Positions 1 to 13,700 of a stretch of DNA of 64,000 nt are shown piece after piece. The notes below the pieces were generated by a model, which made no database searches, was not told where the DNA came from, and saw only the letters and a list, made by a program, of their open reading frames with translations. The DNA is from Aquila chrysaetos chrysaetos (Eukaryota; Chordata; Aves; Accipitriformes; Accipitridae): contig NC_044007.1 of assembly GCF_900496995.4 (NCBI RefSeq), positions 744,001 to 808,000 on the forward strand. Reading direction: 5' to 3'. The stretch's first letter is position 1; every line of letters starts with the position of its first letter. A program made the translations under genes and the position numbers.

Positions 1-1622
1 CTAGCGGTTTACAGAAATGCTGAGATCCAAAAATACTTTGATGCGCTACACTCTGTTCTTGAGTGGCTTTTAGGTGTTTTAAGTACATCTGAAGACTTTG
101 GTGCATAACTTCTGCCTGAACTGTTGTGGAAGCGCTTTCCAGCATGCCGTGCCTCTCCCTTCCCTATGCAGCAGAGGAATTGCACCGTCACCCTCACCAG
201 ACAGTTGTGTTGCTGCGGGGATAACAAAAGTGGTGCCTGTCGCTGTAGTTCTGGGGAATTGTTTGGAGGCAGGATGTTTTTAATTGCCACATGTTAGAAT
301 GAGAAAAATGCTGTGGATTTATATTTCTTAAGGTGGAGCAGACTGGTTAAAAAAAGAATTTTAAGCCTTAGTATTAAGGCGAGTAGATTGTCAACTTGAA
401 TGTCTGCTTCTGGACTACTAACCCTGTTTGCAGAGATTGTCAGCTCTGTCCTAGTAGTGTTGTACAGCTCACTTACGAAGAAGTGTTCTGAAAAGGCTCA
501 GAAGCCTTTGGGAAGTCATTTGTTTACCTTCTGTGCCTTGGGGTCTCCTTTACTATAAGAAAATTCCTCCTTCCTTTCAGGTTAAGGATCAGGGTGTGTA
601 CAGTGCCCTGGAATGTGCAAATTTATTATAGGCGTGCTGGCTACAGCAGCCTGCATCATGGGCTTGTAGGGCGAGATAATATGTGCTGCTGTGAGAAGGC
701 ACTGAAATGGAGAATGGAGGGGCTTGGGAGTTCAGTTAAATGCAGTAATAACTCATCTCCCGTTGTGTGCTGATGGGCACTTGCACGGTTTTGTCTCCAA
801 GGTGTTCCTATTTTCATTAGTCTGTGAGACAATAGGCTGCGGTGCTTCATTTGCATCATGTATGTTGCTGAGTATGTTGCTAATTGCTCTCAGAAACCAT
901 TTTTATTCCCTGAATAAATAAAACATAAGCCCTCTGGGGTTGCCTGGAGCGTGTGCTAAATGTTTGAGTCTCTTTTTGGCGGTATTGTTGAAAGAAGTTT
1001 TGTTGAAATACATGTCTTTCCTTATCTTGCTCTGCATTGAAAAGGCAAGGCAAGGTGCTGTTTACTCATGTAACAGGTCAGTTCCCTGTGAATGAGGGGC
1101 TTTTATCAGGAAATGGGGAGGTTAATTGGAGACTCTTGGTTTAGTTTCAGTAATTTCAGCCTTTCTTCTTGCTGACCTATGCTATCAGCCAACCATCGGC
1201 GTAGCTTGGTCTCATGAGAGCAGCGAAAGGTGTTTTTCAAAACGATTCTAGGATGTAGAAGTGGATCCCACTCTTCTCAGCCGTCTGTGTCAAGCTGTTG
1301 CTCTGGTCAGGTAGCTGAATGGCCTGGCTCTGCTCTCCTGGGGAGAAACAAGGAGAAACAAGGGTCTGGTGGCCAGAGAGGACTCGTACCACTTGCTGTT
1401 CAGAGGATCAGCGTAAGCCTCGGTCCGAAGGTCTGTCAATTTAAGGAGGGGTTCCTCATTCCACGTAGCATTTTTAGGATGAGATTTGTTAGAAAGCAAT
1501 ACCACAGTGATGGAGCGCTGAGTATTTAAACAAACAAGGGTGACTTGTGCTAGTTTCTGCTTTCTCAAGTTCATATTTAGCTTGTTAAGCTTTTCTCCAA
1601 TTATCTCCCCTTTGATTTTCAG
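1..1622 (+). other. HSF1 intron, 3' part (upstream end outside window)
   Basis: Non-coding sequence running to the acceptor TTTTCAG at 1616-1622. The intron is phase 1: the next exon begins with the last two bases of a Tyr codon. I see no exon, repeat family or RNA gene here; the short open frames carry no recognisable protein. Confidence 0.8.
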
Positions 1623-1759
1623 ATGGCTTTCGAAAGGTTGTCCACATTGAGCAGGGCGGATTGGTGAAGCCAGAGAAAGATGATACTGAATTCCAGCATC
1701 CGTACTTCATCCGAGGCCAGGAACATCTCCTGGAGAACATCAAGAGGAAAGTAACCAGC
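1623..1759 (+). CDS. HSF1: HSF1 exon: end of DNA-binding domain
   Basis: 137 nt: 2 nt finishing a Tyr codon plus 45 codons, [12 protein letters not shown]... to ...KRKVTS, equal to human residues 77-121 without gaps. It contains the wing of the winged helix, the Lys equivalent to human K80 (acetylation releases HSF1 from DNA), K118, and the Ser equivalent to S121 as the last codon. The residue equivalent to human Cys103 is Tyr (HPYFIRG). The acceptor is TTTTCAG and the donor is GTAAGT. Confidence 0.98.
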
Positions 1760-4700
1760 GTAAGTTTATGCAACAGATCTTTTGGGACAAGCTCTAGATA
1801 AACTGTTTAAAAACAGAGGATTAGTCCGAAAAGCACCAGTGTGCTCTAAGAGTTGAGGGGCGTTGGCGTCCTTGGTTATTGTTTTATGCCAGCAGTTCTT
1901 CTGGCTGTCTCTACCCTCTCACCGAGGCACAAGCCGCAGTGCCATCCTGCTAATCAGCTGGCTTCAGGTTCTTGGTACCAGTCCCTTTTGTTTGTGGGTC
2001 TTTTTCTCAATGTTTTCAGCATTAGGTTCATTATGGCACTGCTTGAGACTGCCCCTCTGTCCCACACCACCAACATTAAAGAGCCAGCACTCTGGCCTTG
2101 CAGACCAAATTGTTTCTGAGTTCAGTAAAAAGGGTCTCTATATTTTTTCCTGTTTTTCTGGACAAGTAGCATCTGCTTGAGTTTAGCTTGGTGGAGGGAA
2201 GTTTACTGTGTTCTCTGGAGAGACTGAAGAGCAATTGTACCTTTCAGTAGGAGGGAGAGTGATCACTAGTTGAGCTGCAGTCTTTACTTAAAATGCTTCA
2301 AGGAATGAAAAATACGTACATACAAAGTGTACGCACACAGACACATGGAGATATGTTAGATGTAGTAGTGGCAGGAGGAAAAGGAAGGATAAGATACCTG
2401 AATTATTTTAAATGTGTTAACCTCCAGCGTATCCCAATTATAAACTTATGCATTTTCCCTTTAAACTCACAGATGTGCTGCTTTACAACTGCCCCCATTT
2501 CTTGAAATACAGAATTGCAGTACATGTACTGAAGTCATGGTATAGCAACAGTTGGTATCAGGAGTTCCAAAAATGCTTATGAATTTTGCAGGCTAATTTA
2601 TTAGTCCTGAAGTGTGGGCTGGAGAAACATGTTTTTGCCATTCTTCTCGAAATATTAATCAAAGCAATGTGTAGAGAGAGTAGCTCACTCTTCTGCCTAT
2701 CCCAGGGTGCTCTCAAATAACCGTAAGTGCCATTTTCACTGAGGCATTTAGTTCCTCTAGACATTTTCACAGTGGGCAAACGCGTTAGAAGGATGTAAAG
2801 AGATCTTAAAGATATATGACCTGCTGGCAAGTGAAGTGGAGAGAAGCTGCTATTGAATAGGTGAGATGTGTTAACCCCTATAACGGTTGGCAGATTCATA
2901 GACTTCTCACGTGGTACAGCTCTTGTGAAACATGTCTAGGTGTCATTTCTCATGAGTATTTTATCGGAAAAATAAAGTCGTCTGCTCAGAATCTTCTCCT
3001 CAGCTGCTTTAACACTTGTAGTGGAAATGATGAGGATGTCGAGCGACCGGCTGCTGCTCAGGGATCTCTGGAAGAGGCTTACTGTTCTGCCTGCAGGCCT
3101 CTCTGCTGCAGTGAGCTCATCTGCCCTTTTTCTCCTGATTTTCTTTCTCAAACCAGCTAATGACTTTCTTAATTGCTAAGACCGATATTCAGTTCACTGC
3201 ACGCAGCAGATACTTTTGAAAGTGCGTGAGGCGAATGTTTGTTTCCTATCTCAAGTGCAAATGTGCTTCCTGGTCTTTGTGACTGGTAAGTTTTAGTTTT
3301 AGGAATGTCATAGATAAGAATGAATGTCTTGGCCGATTGCCTATCTGAAGGTTTGCGTAGGCAAACAGGTCTGGTGCAGGCCTTCACTTTTACCTGAGCA
3401 CTGTATTTCTGATCCAAAAAGATTATTTTTTTTTTTTTAAGGCTGTGACAGAATTTGATGTTTTCATATAGCAATATGCTTGCAGAAAACTTGCTTTGTA
3501 GGTGGCTGGTTTTAGTCCTTTGACACAATGCACTCAGGTGTGAATGCAGCGGTTGGTCTAGAGGGGCAAGATAAATTATATGCAGTATCAACTTTGAAGC
3601 TTAAATAACCATTTTGGAGGAAGGAAACATCACTGACATCTTCCTTTCTGTCTCCAGGTATCCAGTATAAAGAATGAGGATATAAAGGTTCGGCAAGACA
3701 ATGTAACCAAGTTACTGACTGACATCCAGGTGATGAAAGGAAAGCAGGAGAGCATGGACTCCAAGCTGATAGCCATGAAGCAGTATGTATGTGGGGAGGG
3801 GGTGGCAGAAAATGCAGGAGAGTTTGCCCATGATTTCTTTCCTGAACACATTATTTTTAAGACCTTATCTGAGAGAAGGCTGGCTGCTGCTTGCTTGCTC
3901 TCTGTTCCAGTTTCCATTTGTCTCAAGAGTATAGCCTGGGCTTTAAGAGGCTTTCTGCTTAGGGCAAGAAGGGGGTGGTGGAGGGACCTTTTGAACACAG
4001 TTAAAACCCATTAAAGACCTGGTGTCACAGCAACCAGACCCGTGACCCCAAACACAAGTGTAGAGCTTCTTTGGACTACAGCTCTGCTTTGAGGTATCAG
4101 TTGGAAAGGCTGTGAAGACTTCAGGAACTTCCTTCACTGCCACGAGGGTTACAATCTGAAATTTCAGTCAGTGCATGGTGCTGGGTGTTTCCCTTGTGAT
4201 TATTTTTCGTCCCGCAAGACACAACTATTCTGTCTTGTCTTACACTGCACCAGGGTATTCAAGTCATTTGGGATAACTTCTGTTCTAATACTGTATGCTT
4301 ACTCCAGGCTCTTGACTTCTTAATTGCACCCAGTTAAATTCTCACCAGATACTGCTCACCCAGTATTTGCTGTTGGGTTGGGAGGCAAAATGGGTGATCT
4401 TGAGTCCCACTGATAAACACTGCCTTACCTTTAGAGATTATCAGGGCACTGTTGCTCACCCTTAAGTGACTTTTTCCCATGCTGGTCATGCAGAAGAATT
4501 TAGTTAACGTCACCTAGTCAGAATCTTTTAAGTGATGCACCAGGAACTGGCTGCCCTCCCAGATAGCAGGATCTGTGTATAATCTGCCAGTTGTAAGACT
4601 TGCACTGAGGTTCTTAAAGTTGCCTTTTAAGTTTACATACCTGTTGAGTCCAAGGAATATGGGGGTCTGGGTGTCTGATTTCCTTAGGCACCTTTATAAA

Positions 4701-7700
4701 TCTTGGTTTAAAGCTCTTTTTTTTTTTTTTTTTTCTCTCTCTTTGTTTACCTCTCCACAAAGTGGAATGAATCATATATCAGTGAATTTTATTTTATGCC
4801 TAGCTTCTTCATCTCTGCCATTGTTTCTAAGGAATTTGCTTCTGGGTCTTATGGAAAATGGAGCAAGCAGCCCTCCATTCTTGCTGGATGAAGCAGGAAA
4901 GCGGGGTGGGGGCTTTTGAAGGGACAGTTTCATAATGGAATAATACTTCCTCCACACTGTGTTCCAAAGCCTCCCTTTTCTTGGATTTCATTACTATATC
5001 TTCTGCTTGCAGATCACTTCTCTAGCACCTCTGGTGTTCATGGGAGGGGAGAGAACCCGCTTCGTCTCCTAGGTCATTCTAGATGATTCTCTTCATATTC
5101 TGGTTTGCCCCAGGTGTGAGTGCCCAGCCTTATATCTAGGCTGTGCTTCTCCTCAGGCTCTTTGTAAGGGGAGAAAGAAAAGTAGATTGTCCTTCTGACC
5201 TGTTGGTAAATGGTGGCAGGTAAAAGATTTGTGCACTGTTATCAATACTGCAGTTTTGTGGGTCTGTAGACAGCAGAGGTGGCTCTTTCTCTTTTCCCTT
5301 TCAAGTGAACTAAGTGACTTGCCTAGCATGGCTTTGAATGAAAAACTCATGTGCAGCCAACCTTGAATGACCAAAAAGCTACCTTAATGAAGCATACTCG
5401 ACACGCGTGTAGCCAGCAAAATCTTCATTAGTCCGCCAGCAATTGTACAAGTTATATCAGATGGCTCATTAGTAATGAACCCGCTGTTAAATCCACAACA
5501 GGGTAAACTTGTGTGTCCCTGGATTGGAAGCCATTTTTTTTCCACTTTCCTGGAAAAGCAATCAGCTGCCTAAAACAATTAGTTTGCCACTCGCTGTGAT
5601 GCGTTGTGTCTTTTGGCAGCTCTAGTCCCAGCCGTTATGACAAGTTCGTGTGGGAGGCTTCTGCTTTTGCACGTTTGTTTTCTGTCCCTTGTTCAGGAGG
5701 AATAAGCAACATTAAGAGCCATCTTCAAACCCAGCTGCCAGTCTTGTGCTCCCACCACACGGCGCTCATCTAAATTTCCGTGGCTTCTGCAGTCCTGTGG
5801 CATGTTTTGAGATTGTCTAGGCTCGTACCCCTGCGTTAAGGATGAGAGCGTTCACAAATGCATTATAGGTCTCTAGGCTGCATTCTGGCTGCTCTGCTGG
5901 CTCTTGCTAAAGCAAACATTAGCATTATTAATTATAAATGGTCTCTAAACCACTAGGTGGAGTGCCTACAGCAGTACTTTGAGCTCTACTGATAGCAGAG
6001 AACTGAGAACCTCCCTCAAAGCAGCAAAGCTTTCACCCTCCTTCCAGGAAGATAGTTATTGACCAATTAATAAGAAATGTGTTTTGTACTTCTTTGAAAG
6101 CTTATCGGGTAAATAGGCTCCTGTAAGACAATCAAAATTAAACGATTTGTGTGAACTACGAGTGCTGTGCAACTGCCTATTAGCAGGTCTTCTTCTTGAG
6201 ACTGATGCCTGGAAGAAGTGCAGTCCCAGCTGAGCCAGCCGAGCAGCCGCCTGCTCCCCAAAAGGGCTGCTGCCCTTCGCCGTACCGGCTGCTGCGCATG
6301 TCCTCCCGCTCCGTACCGCGCCGTGGCTCTGGTACTCTGCCACAAGAGCTGGTTTGATTGCCAGCACAACAGAGAACATCCAACAAAAAGAAGTGGGGGA
6401 CTAATGAGCAGAGGGGCAGGTTCCTCAGCAGGTCTGGGAGCAGAGGAGCAGGGTGATGGGACCATCACTCCTCAGCCTGGACAGGCTGCTGGGCTGAGCT
6501 GCGTGGGGGGACTTACCCCGAGCGAGCAAGTGCTGTACGGGCTCTGGGTTGGAATATCCAGCTGCAAGCTCTCTGTAGCTTGTAATAGCATAGTAACCTT
6601 TTCTTGGTTTAATGTGTTCCATTCTTCCTGGCTACTTCTCCATCCATCACAGCCATTAGTAACTGGGTTTTTTTGGTCTTCTGCAGGTTCTCCCCATCTC
6701 TCAATAAACACAGCTTTTGGGTCTGCGTTTCATTATCTTTAATTTTTCCCGTCTCCATTATTAGTACCGGATCCCTATACTTAAACTGCTGTTCCTTTTC
6801 GGGAGGGTGGAGTTTGCAAGCCATGTTTCAAGTCTTCATTTTCTCAGGAACTTGTGGTTAAAAATTATTTTCTTGCTTCTTGAATAATAATACATCCAAT
6901 TCACTTAAGATTAGCCTTTCTAGTTCTGGATCTGTGGTGTGCTTCAAAGCATCAGCTGGTTCTTACCATCACGTCATTGTCACTTGTTTTCTTGACGAGT
7001 TTATGGAATGCTCTTGAGGGCCTGCTGGTTTGCATCAGGTTGCGTCTCCACAGCAGGGTTATTCCAGGTTCTTCTTTCCCTTCTCCACACCAGTGTCAAC
7101 AGTCAACCTCCTCTAGCACCTGCTCAGCTACCATCATTTCGTAGGTGAAATGGTGTGGGTTAAGACCTTCAACTTGTGCCTATTGTGGTGCCGCTTCTCA
7201 CTGAATCACTGCAGCTGGCTGCAGCCAGAATCCCGTTGGATTCCTGCCTTAACAGCACCACAAAGTGTGCAGAGGTCTCTTGCAAATTCTGTGGGAATAA
7301 TGGCTTTTAATCCTCCAGCGTGGAGGCTTGAGACACGTTAATGGCTCAATATGGGAACCGTTTGTGTCCGCACAAGATGGAAGAGACTTCAGTCGCAATG
7401 CAGAACTTCCAGACAGGCCTGCTGCTTCGTCAGCCGTTAATGCAGACAAACCACTGCTGGCTAGAGCCGTGCACCCACGGTGGTCAGGGAATGGAAAAAA
7501 AGCCCATTTCAGACTGCGACAGGCTCGGACTTGGTAAGGAGGAGGCCAGCTGTCAAACAAACTGGTGCGTGTTGGTCTTTGAGGGAGGAGTTTAATAATG
7601 CTGACCTCCTGAGTTTTTTCTGCACAGAAATACACAGTGTGGTTCAAACTTCCTCACGCTGGTCTTGCACACCCCAGCTTCTAGAAACAGCTGCCAAGAG

Positions 7701-10700
7701 TTCAAACGCCCGCGTGGATTACCTGAAGTTACATTGTGTGAAGTGAACTTCAGCTGAACGTCTGAGTGTTTTTCAACTGTGAGTTAGAAACAGGTTAATT
7801 TTGCTATAAAAACAGCATATTTTTGTTTGGCTAAGTGCAAGATTACTATGAATGAAGAGCGGTAACTCTGAAAATGAGCTTGCAATGGGACTGAAAGGTC
7901 CTGCATACATTCTCTTTTGATAGTAATGATTATATGTAGGGGATCTCGGTTAACTGTTGACTTTGTAAAGACGTAGTCTGATCACAACCAGAGGAGTGTG
8001 TCTAGGTCTTGTGTCAGCAGTGTAAGAATGCTGAATCATTGAGCAAACTTCAGGAACAGAAACAGGAATGACTAAAGTGATAGGAAACTTGCTGAGTAAC
8101 GAGTGACTGGAGGAGCTCAGCTTTTTTTACTGAAAAAGGAAGGTGAGTGAATGCTGATGTGCATGCACCTCTGGATGTAACTCCAGCCCAAGGAACGGTA
8201 GCTTGAGTCTTTTTCATGCAGTGACAGAGGTGAAAATAGTCAAAATTAGACTAGCAATAAGGTCTGTGCTCTTAAGTGAAAAGAAGTATTTGAATAATAC
8301 GTGGAAGGCTGTGGTTGATTTCTTCACTGCTGAAAATGTGAATTCAAGATTCTCCATTTCAGCACAGCTATTGGACTTGAAGCAGGAGCGAACGCATGTA
8401 AGTGCTATGTCTTGTGCTTTACAGACCAGATGAGCCCAGTGTTCTGGCTTTTTTTGGCTTGAAAATCTGATGCCACAAAGTATGGTCTGGAAAGATTTCA
8501 GTGTCTGGTGTCTTGCTAGTGCTCTTCTCCTCCCCCCTCACCAACAGACCTGTTCCCATCTTACAGATTTTCGAGGAATCCAATTCCAAGACTTTTCCCC
8601 TTGAACAGAGAGTATGTTAGTAGACACTAACATGAGCTGACTGTAAATGTGACTTTGTTCTCCCTGTTGAACTTGGATCTGAGTAGACTTGCTCGGCTGT
8701 AGAGGAGACCTGCGCTTTAGCCACAGCCTGAGAGTCACTCCTGTGAAATTCTGCTGGATTCCATGCGGAGTCACCAGTGGAAACGGGGAGTTGTTCCTGT
8801 TATGGGGGTGGGCAGGTAGCAGCTGAAAGAGTGTCTGTAGTCCAGCTCTTCATCTGCTTGATCATACTCCTCTAGCAAAGGGCTCTGATGTCTGACCAAG
8901 GCTGAGCACAGAAGTGTTCCATCTGCCTCATGCATCTAGTGAGATGTGTCTGCATGGTCATGGTGGGAAATTACAACTGGTTTGTATTACCTGAAACAGT
9001 GACAGTCATCTCCAAAGGGATGAGGGTGCCAGAAGCATAAAGCTATTTCTTAGTGCCTGAAACACTCCATTCTTAATTATTTTTTTCTGTCTAAAGGTGT
9101 ATTTTGATCAGGGGAAGGGGCTCCACTTTCGCTAAACACACCAGGTGTAATTTATATTAAGCTGCTTTGTTGGCATAAAAAAAGGTTTACAGTCACGGCT
9201 TGTCTTCTGTTGAAGTAAGATCTTTAGAACATATTGAAAATGCATATGGGTTGAAGCTAGTAGAGGAAAAGCTGTTCTGGGGGTTTTTACTGGTTTGAAT
9301 TGGATATCATCTTTGGCACATCCAATATAATGCTCCTAGTAAATGTCTTTTTATTGCACAGCTGTGAACAGACCTTCTCAAATCTTCTCATATTGACACA
9401 GCTTAGCTCAAAAAGTCTGCCTGAAAGGCTCAGGAATACAATCAAACGCATCTCCGCTGTCATGTAATAATGTGTGTCTGGATAATTTGCTGTCAGTCTC
9501 TAACACTGGCAGCAAATGATGAAAAGTAGATAAACTGAACTTTGGATATGAAAATATTTATTCTTCCTTGTCAGCAGCTCCTTCAGCAGAACTGGATAGT
9601 GCTCCCGAGGGGCTGAGGTTTTGTGAGTGAGGACAGCGCTTCCCTGGAACACAGGGGAATCTCACCTGTTTAGGTTTGGTTAATCTGCACTTCTGTGCTC
9701 TTAGTTTGACATATTTGGGGGGGGGGGGGGTGGTGTTAGTTTTAGGGTGGTTTTTTTTGCTTCTCCTGGAAAACAGAAGTCCCTTGTCTTCTTCCAGGTA
9801 CTTGATGGGCCTCTGGAGAGTTGGGTTTTTTTGCCTTGGGTTTGGGTTTGGGGTTTTGGGGAGGTTTGGGGGGGGGCGGGTGGCGGCTTTGGTTTTGGTT
9901 TGGGGTGGGGTTTTTTTTGTTTTTTTTTTTTTAAAAAAAAGGCAAGCAAGCTACAGGTGAAACAAGTGTCTGAAATGACTGGGAGCTTTAGGGAAGATTT
10001 TAATGCTCTTTGTGGCCTCCCGCCTTCCTGGCTTTTGGAGTTAAGGGTCATATTGCATCACGATTCCTTTGTCCTTGTAGTTACCTCGTGGAGAAAGATG
10101 TGCAAAAAGAGCAAATCTTCTCATTCTGGGGAACTTAAAGCCTGAGGGTCCCTCGCCTCTTGCTAAAGAAACAAGGAGTCGCCTTTCGTTCTGGCAGCGG
10201 TGCTGTAGCAGAGCTTTCATCCGCTTCTGCTAGCTGAAGGGGGATCTGGAGTCGAGGTTGAAAGTGCGTCACTGTGCTTGGTTAAGCTCCTCTGTTATTC
10301 TCAGCTGCTTTTTTCAGATAGTTAACCATCTGACAATTACTTCCTTTGCTGATTTTTTTTCCTGTTTATCATGAAGTGAAATTTATTGGAGCATGTGAAG
10401 ACAACCCCTTCAGGCAGTTCTGCGTAGATTAAATAAGTCACAGTGAGGCCTTGAATTTTGGTTTCGGTTTTGTACTCTACTTCAGACAGCTCATGCTATC
10501 ACATCCCTTTCATTTTCCTATTCTCTAAATCACGGTATCTCATGCAAGTCTGGTGTAGAAGTGATTCTTTGGAACTGTCACCGTGCAGCCTGGCATTCCT
10601 GCAGCCTGACATCGCTCGGACATGTCGGGGATCGCAGCAGCCGAAAGACACTTGGCTTTTCCAAAAGTGAAGACCAGATGTGACCAGCTAATGCTGCAAG

Positions 10701-13700
10701 CCTTGCCGGAGCTGGGGCACCAAGGCTAACGGCTTTGGCTGCACATTGTTGTATAACTCTTGCTCTCTTTCCCTCCAGGGTCAACATAATTACTGCCCAG
10801 CTTAAGCATCGGTTACTTAACATCTTCTCGTAACTTCTTTGTGCTGGTATTTGGGAATTGCGTTGGAAAGTACTGCTTTTTACTCTGCAGCACCATCAGC
10901 AGTTTCTTATCGGTGCTGAGGCTTTGCTAGAACCATTATTAACAGGTTGACTGTAGTAAGTCATCTTTTGATATTAAAGGGTACTGCGTAACTTAAATGC
11001 TTAATTTAACAACAGCCAGTATGCTTTTTCTCACATGAGATGTTTTGTGTTAAAAGCGTTACTGTTAGTATCTTTTCTATTTCTGATTGCTTTTATCTTC
11101 TAGTATTTTAAAATTGGAAAGTCATCAGAGACCACTGCGGGAGAAAGGATAGGAACCCCAGCCTCAGCAAGGGGGAATGGCATCCACTTGAACACCGTCC
11201 CGGCAGCTGGGAGGCCGTTGCCTTCCAGAGATATCTTCAAGCAAAGAGTGGTTATTAATTACACTAAATTTTGAGCAGGTTACTGACCTAGAATTTCTGC
11301 AGTTTCTCTTGGCTTCCGTTCTGCTTTCTTAGCTTCTGAAGCTGTGACTCATCTAAGCCAAATGTTTTCTTCTGGGCTTTTTAGCTTGGAACTGTTTAGA
11401 TTTTAAACTGACAATTGCAATTAAAGCTGGCTCTTGCGGTGCCTCACTAGCTGACAGGTACTCAGCAACATTTATCTGAATATAATGTTCTTTCCCAGCT
11501 CCAGTTCTATCAGTGTCTTTCTGTAATTCCTCATCTCTTGTGATCCGCCTGCCGCTCTGTAAGGAGAGTGGTTTAGCTTAACCTTAGGTGTGGTAGCACG
11601 CTTGTCTTTTAGGACTGTAAACAACTCAAGAAGATAACACTTGGACTTCTTTTTATCTGTGTGCGTCTACTGTAGGTGTAGAGTAGTAGATAATGGATTT
11701 CTGCGCAGCTGTGGCATTGCCCTGGCAAAGCATTGCAGTAATTACTAACGTTACAAGCATAACAAAATGAGCCTGACCACTGGCTGCGTAAGGACAGTGG
11801 TGAAACCAAACCAGCCCTCTCAATGGAGACATTGTCCCTTGAATTGGAAATATCTGTCCTGACAAGTTCTTTTGTAGGGAGGAAGGAGATCTCTGCCTGC
11901 CTGCTAGCACCTGGCTCTCCCGGCAGCGACCGCGCTCGGTGCTCCCCTGCCTGCAGCTTTCCCAAGTGCTACTGCCCTCGCACAAAGCACGGGGCAGGAA
12001 GGTGAGACGGGGAGGCTGTCACTTCCCCGTGATTCATCGGCTCTGCTCGAGTCCGCTGGGAGCCCCAGTGTATCCGTAAGTTTAATTTTAAACAGATTGT
12101 TGAAAGCAGCGAGCTAGCCGTGGTGTCTGCACCTGTTTTTATCAGTTTTCTCCATGTCTCCTTCAGGGATTGTGTTCGCTTTGGCTCAGCGCGCGAAGCT
12201 CTGCCATGGGACGCTGAGAGCACTTCCTCCTGACCAGACTCTGTTTACAAGGCCCCGCCGCTTTTACAAGGCCCCAGTTGCTAACAGAATTTAAAAGTTA
12301 AAATTTCTCTTGACAAAAATAAATCTAAACAGACACAAGAACTTGGCCTTTTGCAGTATAATTCCTCTTCACCAGAATTAGTTTACCGTATGCAAACCCC
12401 CAGTAAATCATACCAAATAATTTTGACCCGTGTAGCTTGCTTTATGGTTTCAGGGTTCCAAAAGCAACATATATATTATCGTTTGACACTGACCTAAGGG
12501 GATAGAGTTTGCATTAGAACATTTGTTGAAAAGATTGAATCCATCAGTGTTAGGTGAGAGAAAAGCTGAGCTAGGACATAATGAAGCCAACTAGGTGATA
12601 TCCAAGTTTAGTCACCGTGCTCAGAAAAGCCTCATTAACAGAAGCCCTCCCACCTTTGGGGAGTAAGGTGCCCTGGTTAAAAGCTGCTTAAAATCGTCTG
12701 GGAGATGAGTAACTGCATGGCTTTTAGTCCTAGACTTAGAATTAAGCAGAACTCTGCAGCCCTGTTTCTCTCTTCACGTTTCCGCAATAGCTCTGAGAGC
12801 GCAACTGTTTTGTTCTGCATATCTGTTCTGCATGTCTATCCTGGCGTGGAAAAAATGAGGCCCAGTCTATATAGCAAAGACGTAAAATTTGTAAGATGAT
12901 CATCTGTGAAATTGCTGGCCAGGTATTTTCTGTGTTTTACACCATGCTTTATGAGTCCGTAGTATCTTGTGTCCTGTTTCTGCAGCCTGGCCAAGCGGTG
13001 CGAGGTGTTTTCGAGCAGGAGGGGATGTGGTCTCCTAAGCCGGAACGGGAATTTCTGTGCTGCTTTTTGAGCTTACACTGCAGGTTACTGTAGCCTGTAC
13101 ATTTGAACCAAGTTTTAACTTTTTGCTTTTTATACACAAGTCAGTTTACAGGCAAACTTGACCTTTACCTCTAAATAGCAGCCAGTAGTGATCCAAGGTA
13201 CTTCAGAGATGCATTGGCTTGGTCCCAGTGAGCCGTGCCAGTTAGGGCAGTAATAGGAAGTAACGTTTTACTTCTCATGTATGGTTCTTTAACAGCATCT
13301 TTGCTAGGAAAGAGCAGCGTGGGTGAACATGCGGAGATTCGTTAATGTGTGGGCAGCAAACCTGCTTGGATGGATGTACCATGGGAAGGAGGCATCACGT
13401 GCAGGCTGATATAGAGGAGTAGTGCTGGAGATGCTGCGCTTCGGGGAAACAGGAGGCTAAAACACAGAACCTGGAGATGTGCTGGGCTCAGAGGCAGTGA
13501 CCATGCCTGTACTGCAGTCCAGCTGTCTGCCTGCCACGTAAAACCTGAGATACTGCAGTCTGAGACCCATCATAGAATCATAGAATGCTTTGGGTTGGAA
13601 GGGACCTGAAAGATCATCCAGTCCAACCCCCCTGCCATGGGCAGGGACACCTTCCACTAGACCAGGTTGCTCAAAGCCCCATCCAACCTGGCCTTGAACA

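Noticed and set aside
6472-6824. Two overlapping minus-strand frames with Lys/Glu/Gln-rich translation, at first suggestive of a degraded retroelement
   Set aside because: No recognisable gag, pol or env motif, no LTR or target duplication; left unassigned.
7679-7686. TTCTAGAA inverted GAA units (also at 24,804-24,811), possible heat-shock elements for HSF1 autoregulation
   Set aside because: Only two adjacent units each, without the third unit needed for a good trimer site; such 8-mers are expected by chance in 64 kb.
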